NCBI GenBank assembly: GCA_023151185.1
Contig: JAKLJL010000004.1
Coordinates: 73,586-137,585 of the forward strand
Length of the DNA stretch: 64,000 nucleotides
From: Bacteroidota bacterium
Lineage (GTDB): Bacteria; Bacteroidota; JABWAT01
Direction of reading: 5' to 3'
The translations under genes were made by a program, and so were the position numbers. Below the pieces are notes generated by a model that was given only the letters and a program-made list of their open reading frames with translations, was not told the DNA's origin and ran no database searches. Every line of letters starts with the position of its first letter. Position 1 is the first letter of the stretch. This document shows positions 35,743 to 43,900 of this stretch, piece by piece.

Positions 35743-36782
35743 CAGGTCGCCGCCTCTGACGGGTAACACCGGGTGTAGGTGGTTTCCTCATCCTTCAGCA
35801 GGGTCACCGGATCCAGTCCAAGTGCACTTTTCAGAGAAACCAGGGCCACTTCAAGCTGCCGGTCGTCGGGTTCCTTTGTGGTGATGTGCTGAAGCCAGAG
35901 ACCCGGTGCAACCAAAACGCGCCCCCAGGCAGTTTCTGTATGACGGGCAGAAAACTTGATGATCTCATAACTGAGCCCGCCAACAAGCGGAATCAGCGGA
36001 AGGTGCGACAGAATCCGGATCGGCAGGTTGATATAGCCAAGAAGCTGAATAATCAGCGCATCCACAAAAGCAAACGAGATAATGGCCGTCACCATCACAA
36101 TCAGCAGAAAAGACGTTCCGCACCGGGGATGCAGAGTTGTGTAGCTTTTTGCCCGGTCCAAATCAACCGATTGCTCCATTTCAAAGGCAAAAATGGACTT
36201 GTGTTCCGCTCCATGATACTGAAACAGCCGGAAAACATCGGGAAGCATCGAAATTCCCCACATGTATAAAAGCAGAATCGTCACCCGGATTCCCCCGGAA
36301 AGAAGGTTAAAGGAGACAGCACTGTTTTCGACATCGAACAGCCAGGTCGTGAGAATCAGCGGAACGGCGAAGAAGACAGCAACGCCCAGAATCAGGGAAA
36401 TCACCAGAGTCAGAACCAATTCCCAGTTCGAAGCTTTCTTCACTTCCTTGCCTTCTTTTTCTGCTTTGGCCTTTTCCTCTTCCTCAACGGCGATTTCCGC
36501 AGACCAGTTTAACATCCGGATGCCGAGGATCATCATTTCAATCAGGCCGACGGCGCCCCTGAGTACCGGTGTTGCCAGCCAGGGCCGGGTCTCAAGCCAG
36601 GACCGGAAGACTTCCCGTTTGACCACAATGTCTCCGTTTGGTTTTCTGACGGCTGTGGCGACAGCACCCGGGGCCCGCATCATCACACCCTCCATCACGG
36701 CCTGCCCCCCAACCTGCATCGGTTTCTCCGGATCGTACTGAATCGGGAGCGGACACGCCTTTTCCCTGACCTGTTCTTTCAT
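35742..36782 (-). CDS. DUF1385 (YqhQ-like) membrane protein
   Basis: 346 residues. The N-terminal [22 protein letters not shown] is the DUF1385 signature. Four or more membrane segments follow (about 70-90, 120-150, 165-185, 220-260), and the characteristic [13 protein letters not shown] with [11 protein letters not shown] is present. The family has no assigned activity but is regularly adjacent to prfA. It overlaps the flippase gene by 4 bases and prfA by 1 base, so these genes form one transcription and translation unit. Confidence 0.92.
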   Translation of the reverse strand: MKEQVREKACPLPIQYDPEKPMQVGGQAVMEGVMMRAPGAVATAVRKPNGDIVVKREVFRSWLETRPWLATPVLRGAVGLIEMMILGIRMLNWSAEIAVEEEEKAKAEKEGKEVKKASNWELVLTLVISLILGVAVFFAVPLILTTWLFDVENSAVSFNLLSGGIRVTILLLYMWGISMLPDVFRLFQYHGAEHKSIFAFEMEQSVDLDRAKSYTTLHPRCGTSFLLIVMVTAIISFAFVDALIIQLLGYINLPIRILSHLPLIPLVGGLSYEIIKFSARHTETAWGRVLVAPGLWLQHITTKEPDDRQLEVALVSLKSALGLDPVTLLKDEETTYTRCYPSEAAT

Positions 36783-38293
36783 GCTTTCTTTCTTCCTGAA
36801 ATCAATAATAATAATCGTTTAGATTGTTCAAACGTCCACAATTTGAAGGAGAAAATCAACCCGGCATAACCCCCGAGCACCAGCAGCTTGACCCAGAACG
36901 GCAGCAGGTGGGTGATCTGATGCCAGACCGCCAAAGCCCAGAAGGGCAGACTTACGGCTGCCAGCACCAGCAGGTACCGGCGGTCGAGGGGAATGGGTTT
37001 CAGATTCTGGCTCTGACGGACCATCAGGCTGCTCATGGTTACGTAACACAGCATCAGGGTGATGGCAGACCCCAGAATTCCCAGAAGCGGCAGAAGTATC
37101 AGGTTTCCGGCAATCGTCACAGCAACTCCCGCAACCATAACCGATAAAATTTTCGTGGTCCTTTTTTCGAGATACAGACCAAACGTGAAAAAATAGTATA
37201 TCCCGTTGAAAATGTAAGACAGGATCACAAAGGGAACCACCTGCAGACCGAACCAGTACGACGGCGGGATCAGGTGATACCCAAGAACCGAAATCCCCAG
37301 GAAATCATCCATGAAAAAGGCCAGCAGAAACCCAGAGAAAACCAGAAAAATCAGAAACAGGTTAAAAATGCCGGCGAAAGATTTTTCCCAGCCGGCCTTT
37401 TTGCTTTCATTCAGGAAAAACGGTGTCCAGGCCATGTTGAACATCTGCACGACCAGCATCATCACAATACCGAGCTTATGCGCTGCCGAATAAAAGCCGA
37501 CCAGATCTGAGGAGGAAAACCGGGCTGCGGGATACAGACCGGCAATGGTTCCGGGATCCAGTTTCTGAATAAACAGACGGTCGGCCACTTCGTTGACCAT
37601 GGAACCGAAGCCGGTCGGAATCAGCGGAAGCGAGAAGGCAAAAAGGGTCACCAGGGTTTCACGGCTGATCTGAAGCCGGAAAGAAACATGCCGCCGGGTT
37701 AAATAAACTGACAGGATCAGGGTGACGGCCGAGGCCAGCGCATTGGCATAGAAAACACCGGCCAGTCCGGTTTTGGCAATAAGGAGAAAGTAAAAATTAC
37801 CGGCCAGATTGACCAGAATATTTACCAGTTTTACTCCCGAAAACGTCAGACTGCGGTTATCCAGCCGGAGGTCATTCTGCGGAACGGCACTCAGGGCATC
37901 CAGAACCAGAATCACCACCATCCAGATAACCAGATTGCCCAGAGACTCCGGGAAAAGAAACACATCGAGCAGCAGCGGACTTCCGGCCAGCAGAATCACA
38001 GAAAAAACGGCAGCCAGAGTCAGAATCAGGGTTTGAACGGTGGAATACAACCGGTGCCGGTCCTGGTCGGTTGTATCCGAGGCAAACCGAAGGTAAGCCT
38101 GCGGCAGCCCGAACAGAAAGAGAATATTCAGAAACGCCATCAGTGAAAAGAAGGTACTGATGATGCCGAACTCGGCCGGGAGGAAAATCTGGGTATAAAA
38201 CGGCGTCAGGAGGAAGTTAAGAAACCGGGCCAGAATGGTACTGATACCATAAATCGCCGATTCCTTTGCCAGGCGCCGGGATGCAGAACTCAT
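36779..38293 (-). CDS. Oligosaccharide flippase (Wzx/MurJ-like MOP superfamily)
   Basis: 504 residues with 12-14 predicted membrane helices throughout. The start LAKESAIYGISTILARFLNFLLTPFYT and FGLPQAYLRF are typical of polysaccharide biosynthesis flippases that move lipid-linked sugars across the inner membrane. No glycosyltransferase genes are near, so the substrate cannot be told. It overlaps aroQ at its 5' end and DUF1385 at its 3' end by 4 bases each. Confidence 0.88.
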   Translation of the reverse strand: MSSASRRLAKESAIYGISTILARFLNFLLTPFYTQIFLPAEFGIISTFFSLMAFLNILFLFGLPQAYLRFASDTTDQDRHRLYSTVQTLILTLAAVFSVILLAGSPLLLDVFLFPESLGNLVIWMVVILVLDALSAVPQNDLRLDNRSLTFSGVKLVNILVNLAGNFYFLLIAKTGLAGVFYANALASAVTLILSVYLTRRHVSFRLQISRETLVTLFAFSLPLIPTGFGSMVNEVADRLFIQKLDPGTIAGLYPAARFSSSDLVGFYSAAHKLGIVMMLVVQMFNMAWTPFFLNESKKAGWEKSFAGIFNLFLIFLVFSGFLLAFFMDDFLGISVLGYHLIPPSYWFGLQVVPFVILSYIFNGIYYFFTFGLYLEKRTTKILSVMVAGVAVTIAGNLILLPLLGILGSAITLMLCYVTMSSLMVRQSQNLKPIPLDRRYLLVLAAVSLPFWALAVWHQITHLLPFWVKLLVLGGYAGLIFSFKLWTFEQSKRLLLLISGRKKA

Positions 38294-38727
38294 CCGTTCA
38301 CATCATCCTGAAAAGCCATAACGGCCAGATCGTAGGATTTCGGTCCGAATCCGGCAATGACCCCTTTGCAGACCGGGGCAATCAGCGACCGGTGCCGGAA
38401 GTCCTCCCGGGCGTGAACATTGCTCAGGTGGACTTCCACGGTGGGAATTTTCACAGCCGAAACGGCATCCCTGAGGGCCACAGAGGTGTGGGTGTAGGCG
38501 GCAGCGTTCAGAATGATGCCATCGGCATTTGCCTGCAGCGCCTGATGAATGGCATCGACGAGGCTGCCCTCATGATTCGACTGGATGAAGGTGAACTCCA
38601 CCTCAGGAAACCGGCGTTTCAGACCGTCGGTAAGCTCTTTCAGCGTCAGGGTGCCGTAAATTCCCGGTTCCCGTTCACCCAGAAGATTTAAATTCGGCCC
38701 GTTGATGACCGTGAGTTTTTTTGCCAT
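38290..38727 (-). CDS. aroQ: 3-dehydroquinate dehydratase, type II
   Basis: 145 residues, normal length. Converts 3-dehydroquinate to 3-dehydroshikimate in the shikimate pathway. Active-site segments are INGPNLNLLGEREPGIYG (Arg and catalytic Tyr), FIQSNHEGSLVDAIHQA, NAAAYTHTSVALRDA and VEVHLSNVHAREDFRHRS with the catalytic His. The start at 38727 is preferred over upstream codons because it gives the canonical N-terminus. First gene of the aroQ-flippase-DUF1385-prfA unit; its leader adjoins the accessory island. Confidence 0.95.
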   Translation of the reverse strand: MAKKLTVINGPNLNLLGEREPGIYGTLTLKELTDGLKRRFPEVEFTFIQSNHEGSLVDAIHQALQANADGIILNAAAYTHTSVALRDAVSAVKIPTVEVHLSNVHAREDFRHRSLIAPVCKGVIAGFGPKSYDLAVMAFQDDVNG

Positions 38728-38872
38728 GACTTCATCCGGTTTTTCCTGAAAATACGGATTTCGGAGGAGAAGGCGAAATGAATGGGGGAAACCGGCATCC
38801 CGGCACAACAGACCGGGAAAAAGAAAGGGGGGTTTTCAATTGGGACGGGGTTTTATCTGGATAAAACTGACC

Positions 38873-38986
38873 GGCCTGGCAACCCACTTACCAGACCGGT
38901 CTTCCTTTCGCCTCGACTCGGGATCTTGGAGAAATAAACACACTCATTCCGGCACCAGCTTATTGGGGAGTTAAGCTGCCGGAACC
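38873..38986 (-). repeat. Structured repeat, copy A
   Basis: 114 bases, about three-quarters identical to copy B at 40005-40115. Two blocks are strongly conserved: GGCCTGRCAACCCACYTACC near one end (25 of 27 bases) and TTGGGGAGTTAAGC near the other (14 of 14). At 38947-38984 the bases form a stem of 8 plus 5 pairs (TTCCGGCA/TGCCGGAA and GCTTA/TAAGC) with the loop TTGGGGAGT. At 38870-38899 CCGGCCTGG pairs with CCAGACCGG. Strand of function is unknown. Confidence 0.75.
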
Positions 38987-39024
38987 ACCGGCCAAACGAT
39001 TACATATTTATTTTTGCCGTGACA

Positions 39025-39053
39025 ATAGTAGCAAAAAGCGCTTCCAATGTCAA
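39025..39053 (-). promoter_or_regulatory. Sigma70-like promoter reading into repeat copy A
   Basis: On the minus strand TTGACA, 17 bases, TACTAT. It is close to the E. coli consensus and unlike the Bacteroidota promoters elsewhere in the window. Transcription would start near 39018 and enter the repeat within about 30 bases. Confidence 0.5.
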
Positions 39054-39243
39054 GACAACAAACCAATATATTTGTTATTGTTTATGAATTTTTGAGGAGT
39101 TAATTTCAATCTGACACGGAACTGCATTCCCGCCTTTCCCTACCGGGCTGGAGTCCCCTGTACTTAATCCAGCACTAAAATTGTGGAGACAATTACCCTT
39201 TCGCCCTGGGGCCAATCAATTTTGAGTTTGATTTAGGTATGAG

Positions 39244-39873
39244 CTAGTGATCACTCACGGGTGTATTGTCTCTGGGACACGGCAGTACTATTTCAGTTTG
39301 GGAAAAACCGTAAAAGCTTCCCCAGATTTTTTTATTCCGTTCACGGGTTAGGGAAGAATCTAAATCCAACCCTGATTCCGTTAACTCATAATAGAGAGTC
39401 GGATTGTAGAAACAGGAGTCACAACTACTGCAGGGTGATTCTGAAATGTTTAATAGTCCTGCAAATTCCGGCTTTCCGTCGTTGTCGGTATCACAATCAC
39501 TGCTTAAAAAATCGGGGTACACTTCCAATTTAATCAATTTGGAGTTTTCAAAATAAAAACCCGCTGTTTTATTTAAATCAGGCGCATCAAAGACAGTAAT
39601 TAATACCAACTCATTGCCGTTTTTAAGTTTGAACACTCTATGATAGGTTTTTGAATTGAAAAAGTATTCAGTTGTGCCGGTATCGGTATAAACTAATTTT
39701 TTACCCTTCCAGATTTCTATTCCGGAATAAGTCAGCAGAGAATCAACTTTATCTTCGGTTACAGGAATTACGATTTTAAATTCATCTCCCAGCCTGAATT
39801 CCTTGTTTAGATGGGTAACCCTGCTGCAATTTACGAGCGAAAGGCAAATAAAAAGGCTCAGGACATGTTTCAT
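39244..39873 (-). CDS. Small lipoprotein of the RHS island, unknown function
   Basis: 209 residues with lipobox LSLVNC (Cys16). The mature domain is beta-rich and has an EF-hand-like acidic loop DCDTDNDGKPEF plus a nearby Cys cluster (SPCSSCDSCF) that could form disulfides or bind metal. It lies downstream of the RHS gene and the candidate immunity gene on the same strand, between the two copies of the structured repeat. Composition is AT-rich with few CCGG sites, like its neighbour. It may be an orphan immunity or cargo gene; no family recognised. Confidence 0.65.
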   Translation of the reverse strand: MKHVLSLFICLSLVNCSRVTHLNKEFRLGDEFKIVIPVTEDKVDSLLTYSGIEIWKGKKLVYTDTGTTEYFFNSKTYHRVFKLKNGNELVLITVFDAPDLNKTAGFYFENSKLIKLEVYPDFLSSDCDTDNDGKPEFAGLLNISESPCSSCDSCFYNPTLYYELTESGLDLDSSLTRERNKKIWGSFYGFSQTEIVLPCPRDNTPVSDH

Positions 39874-40290
39874 AATTATGTTCCTGGGATTATTAAAAAA
39901 AGAACCTGAAGTCTGTGAAAATTAGAAACCTGAACTTGCTGCACCCTGAATCCGGGTCTTCTGAAAGTACCCTGGCTGATAGCCATCCGGGCACGTAATC
40001 AACAGGCCTGACAACCCACCTACCAGACCGGCGCACCTTTCTCCATGACCCGGAATTCTGGAGAAAAAATTACACTCATTACGGTACATGCTTTTTGGGG
40101 AGTTAAGCCGGAACCCCCATTAAAACATTTTTCTGAATTCAAAGCAAAATGACCTTTCGAATATCAATTAAGTACTTCTCCATGGGGGCCTGTCCTTTAG
40201 GTTAGCCAGGCTAGGACTTTAATACACTTTTATGAACACTCTCCTTGCTATCTTCAATTTATATAACTTTTTAGTTTAAATAACTTATTA
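39874..40290. other. Intergenic region with repeat copy B
   Basis: 417 bases without a credible gene, separating the two small island genes. It contains structured repeat copy B; the part from 40190 to 40290 is AT-rich and featureless apart from a short AGCC/GGCT-type dyad near 40204-40212. Confidence 0.6.
40005..40115 (-). repeat. Structured repeat, copy B
   Basis: 111 bases homologous to copy A. On the minus strand a perfect eight-pair hairpin TTTCTCCA/TGGAGAAA lies in the middle (40044-40074), and GGTCTG/CAGGCC pairs around the conserved TAGGTGGGTTG loop. The TTGGGGAGTTAAGC block is at 40095-40108, where the enclosing stem is weaker than in copy A. It follows the candidate immunity gene at about 175 bases. 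Confidence 0.75.
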
Positions 40291-40980
40291 TCATTCCTTA
40301 GCCACTACGTCCTGTATCCTTACAACAAAACAGTCTTTTGTTTTATATACCCTTATAAAATATTTCCCAACAAAGTCATAAAAACAATAATAACTGTCAT
40401 CATCCTTTAGATTAAAACGGTGAAAATCAGTTTGAGTTTCATAGAGAATTAATTCCTCACTCAAATCCCAATAGTCAAATCGGGACAGACGGTCATTTTG
40501 TAAAGACGATTTGGAAAGCTGGAAAACGTTTTCTCCGTGTCGTGCTGTCAGGTTCCCAGAATTAGAAACAGAAAATACTTTGAGCCCTTTGGCAACTTCT
40601 ATACTATCCAGTAATTGCAACTCCAGATTAAAGAGATAACAATACTTCCAAAATTCTGAGAGGCAATATAATGTATCATTTGAGATTAGTATGTCACCCA
40701 CATCCTGGTAGTTATTTACCACTTGACTTTTTGTTATTAAGTCCCCATCGTAATTAAATTTTAAAATTCGATTTTCAATTGTATTCGAAACATATAACTC
40801 TTCCTTATAAAAACAGGCTCCATTAATCCCATATGGCTTACTGCCTTCTTCTGTAGGGTCCCCTATTTTAATTTTTCCCATATCACTGTTTTCAATCACA
40901 ATTGTTCTGTTAAATTCCTGTGCAAATACGCAATAAGGTAAAATCAGGAAAATTATAAAATAACCTAGTCTTTGTCCCAT
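40291..40980 (-). CDS. Exported beta-propeller-like protein, candidate immunity protein
   Basis: 229 residues with a Sec signal peptide (LGYFIIFLILPYCVFAQ). The mature part reads like a six-bladed/NHL-type propeller (PYGINGACFYKEELYVSN, ILKFNYDGDLI, DVGDILISNDTLYCLSE). The start overlaps the last 16 bases of the RHS gene, and GGGGG sits 7 bases before the ATG inside the RHS reading frame. A gene immediately after a polymorphic toxin is usually its immunity gene; the signal peptide places the product in the periplasm, where an NlpC/P60 toxin acting on peptidoglycan would need to be blocked. Arginine codons are mostly AGA and CCGG sites are rare, unlike the core genes. Confidence 0.68.
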   Translation of the reverse strand: MGQRLGYFIIFLILPYCVFAQEFNRTIVIENSDMGKIKIGDPTEEGSKPYGINGACFYKEELYVSNTIENRILKFNYDGDLITKSQVVNNYQDVGDILISNDTLYCLSEFWKYCYLFNLELQLLDSIEVAKGLKVFSVSNSGNLTARHGENVFQLSKSSLQNDRLSRFDYWDLSEELILYETQTDFHRFNLKDDDSYYCFYDFVGKYFIRVYKTKDCFVVRIQDVVAKE

Positions 40981-43900
40981 TTATAGACCCCCTTCAATGT
41001 AAGCCATGTTTTTGGGCTGGAAACGTTATATGTTGTTGCTTGCGGGCCACTTGTTTTATCAGTTGGTTTACCAAACGAATGTAATACAGTGAAACCGATT
41101 ACATTTCCATTTTCATCCTTTTTAATATCTGTTGCAACCCCAATGTGATCAAATTCACCATCCGCTCCTTCATGGTTTGACCTGTTTGTTTTAAAAACAA
41201 CATAGTTGCCAGCCTCAATTTTATTTACATCAACCTTTTCAGTTCCATCAACCAATAACGCAACTCCATTTGTAACAATTTTCTTTCCATCTGAAGACAA
41301 AACACCCTCTTTCCCTGCCATTTGGTTCCCATTTCCCGCCTCGGCCTGAGCAGAATTTACAAGCCCAGAGCAATCAGTTTTTGCTCCATCTTTAACTTCG
41401 CTTGAGCTGACTATTTTTGTATTTGTACCGTATGTTCCACCAGGATTATTTTCAACAAATGAATTCATTGCTGCAACTAAATTCGCTCGCTGAACTGAAT
41501 CCATTCCGGTTGGGTCAACTGCTATAATAGGATTATCTCCCATTCCCACAAAAGGATTACTTGACTTGTATCTGTCCGCATGAGGATCTACCTGTAAAAA
41601 CCGGCCCAATTGGGAATCATACAACCGGGCTTCGAAGTAGTCATAACCGGTTTCCTGATCCCGCTCCTTGCCCTGGTATTTAAACTTATCCTGGGCCGGA
41701 AGCTGGGTGGTGGTGCTTTTCAAGGTGGCGCCAAACGGGTAGTAATCCTCAGTACTGACGACCGTTGCCACAGTTCCGTCATCCCGGAAGGTTTGCCTGA
41801 TGTTGCCCAGATGATCCTTCACCCAATAATACCGCTTCCAGGTTCCATTTTCAAGGCGGGACTGGCCGACTGTTTCAGATCCGGCAGTCATGAGGGAAAC
41901 ATACTCTATGGCTGCAGAACTGTTCTTATACTCAGCCAGAATGGCTCCGGCGGCATCCCTGACGTACACCCAGGTATCCGGGCCGACCTTTTTCCAAATC
42001 CGCTGGCCTGAAAAATTATATCCGTAATACACCACTGATCCATTGGTTTTGGTTACTTTTTCGGGCAGATTCTGGCTGTTGTACGTCAGTTGTGATATCC
42101 CCCGGTTAAGATCCTGTACCAGATTTCCGTTATTGTCGTATTTGAAACTGATCCCGGCCTCTGACAATGAAATGTTATCAAAGTAAACCGTCGTTCCGGT
42201 CGCCGCATTGTCCATGACAATCGCCCGGGCATACACAGCATCTGCCGGGGCTGTCAGGTTTCCTGTAAAACTGGTCCAGGCGGTTGCTCTTCCGGTACTC
42301 AGTACGTACTGAACTGAAATCCGGGTAAAGTCCTGTCTCAGCCATTCAATTCCGGCATAGGCATTGGGCTGAACGGGAATCTCATCACTGTTAACCGCCA
42401 CCCCTTTATACTTTCCGGCAAGGGTATAAATTCTTCCCGGGATAATCGTCTGGGCCTTCGTCCGCATACTGGCACTTGTGGTGGTGGAGCTTGCAGAGGT
42501 CTGCGGTGTCAGTTTCAGGATCAGATTCCCCGACTCGCTGACAATGCTGACGCCTGAAGCAGGGTCGGTACTGTAAAATCCGGTTTGGTCCCAGATGGCA
42601 GACTGGGGACGGGCACCAGCCGCAACCGGGTACTGGGAAAAATCTTCTGTAAAACCGGCAAAAGACTGATTGATCAACGCCGACGGACCCGAAACAGAAT
42701 TGACAGTAGTTTCATAATCATCGGTCCGGGCAGTTTTAACCTTATCAATAACATTCAGAAGACGGGTTCCGGCATACTGATACACCAGATTATCCAGCTC
42801 AGTGATGACTTTTGTGGTTTGATCCCAGGTTTTCTTTATCTGGCTGGTCATATTTCCCATCCCGTCATACACATAGGCCGAATTGTACCGGTCATTCCTG
42901 GTGTTCTGGACACCAAAGGTCTTAACCCCCGTCAGCCGGTTCCAGTTATCATAATCGAAACCAAAACCCAGAGTGTCACGACAGGTTACCGGATTAGTAT
43001 CCAGGACATCCCGGTTCACCGTCCGGATAAAGGAAATGTTTCCATTGTAATTCGGCTGAACTCCGGCCGGAAGACCTGTTCCGAAATAGTATAGTTCCTC
43101 ACTGAAGCCGGTCGACTGCGAATTGATTTCCCTGAGCCACCCTCTTACATCCTGAATAGAAATCTGATTAAAAGTACCAGTGGCATTCGTTTGGATAACT
43201 GAATTTTCGTTTGTGCCATAGGTGTAAGTCCAAACGACCGAATCAGTTCTTCCTGCATGAATCTGGCTGATTTTTACCGGCCGGGACAAACCATCATACC
43301 AGAATCTGCGTTTGGACAGCAGCTTTCCGCTGAGAGAAGCTTCCCAGGATTTTAATTTTCCCTGATAATCGTACTCTTTGAATTTCTCCGTTTTGGTAAC
43401 TGTATCTGAAATTTCGGTCACTGATTTGACCCAGCCTTCGGGAGTATAGGAATAGTAAGTCCTGATGGCTCTGAATTTCCCGTCCGGATTCGGGGAGTAC
43501 TCAATTTTATAACCGGGTTTTCCCAATCCGTTTTCAAGTGAATATCCATGAACGGTACGGGAGATATCATAGTATATTTTTGTCTGCACCACATGGCTTT
43601 GCCCCAGGCTGACAATCGAAGCAGCCGGCTTATCCAGTTCTGCTTTTGACATAACTGAGGTCGGGTGGATGTTCTGACCGGTGATTTGCGGCCAGTTTCC
43701 GTTGTCGGCATTGGCAGCAGTCCAGTTACCGGCAGAAACAATTTGGCCCTGCTCGACCGGACGAGACAGATAATCATATTTGAAATAGGTCATTTTACCT
43801 GCAACAGACTGGTTCGGGTCAACTGAAAACCGGAGACGTCCATATTTGTCGTACATAAATTCAAAGTCCGGATTGGCATCAGCATCTGATTCTGCAAGCC

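Larger units (their letters stand above)
38728..39243. other. Intergenic region with repeat copy A and a sigma70-like promoter
   Basis: 516 bases without a credible gene. It holds structured repeat copy A, a perfect short dyad around 38851-38868 (GTTTTATC, two bases, GATAAAAC), and a minus-strand TTGACA-N17-TACTAT promoter-like sequence. AT content rises sharply between 39000 and 39110. Confidence 0.7.

Noticed and set aside
34588-35766. 392-residue open frame antisense to prfA
   Set aside because: prfA is certain on the other strand; the antisense product is rich in Phe, Gly and His as expected from reversed codons and has no RBS or domain.
38873-38986. SAM-type riboswitch, because of the GGCAACC-like block
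   Set aside because: The remaining conserved blocks and helices of that riboswitch are missing, and no methionine-related gene follows the element on either strand.
38873-40115. Integron attC sites for the repeat pair
   Set aside because: GTTAAGC fits the GTTRRRY core, but neither copy has a complementary RYYYAAC at its other end, and there is no integrase in the window. The whole element does not fold into one long hairpin.
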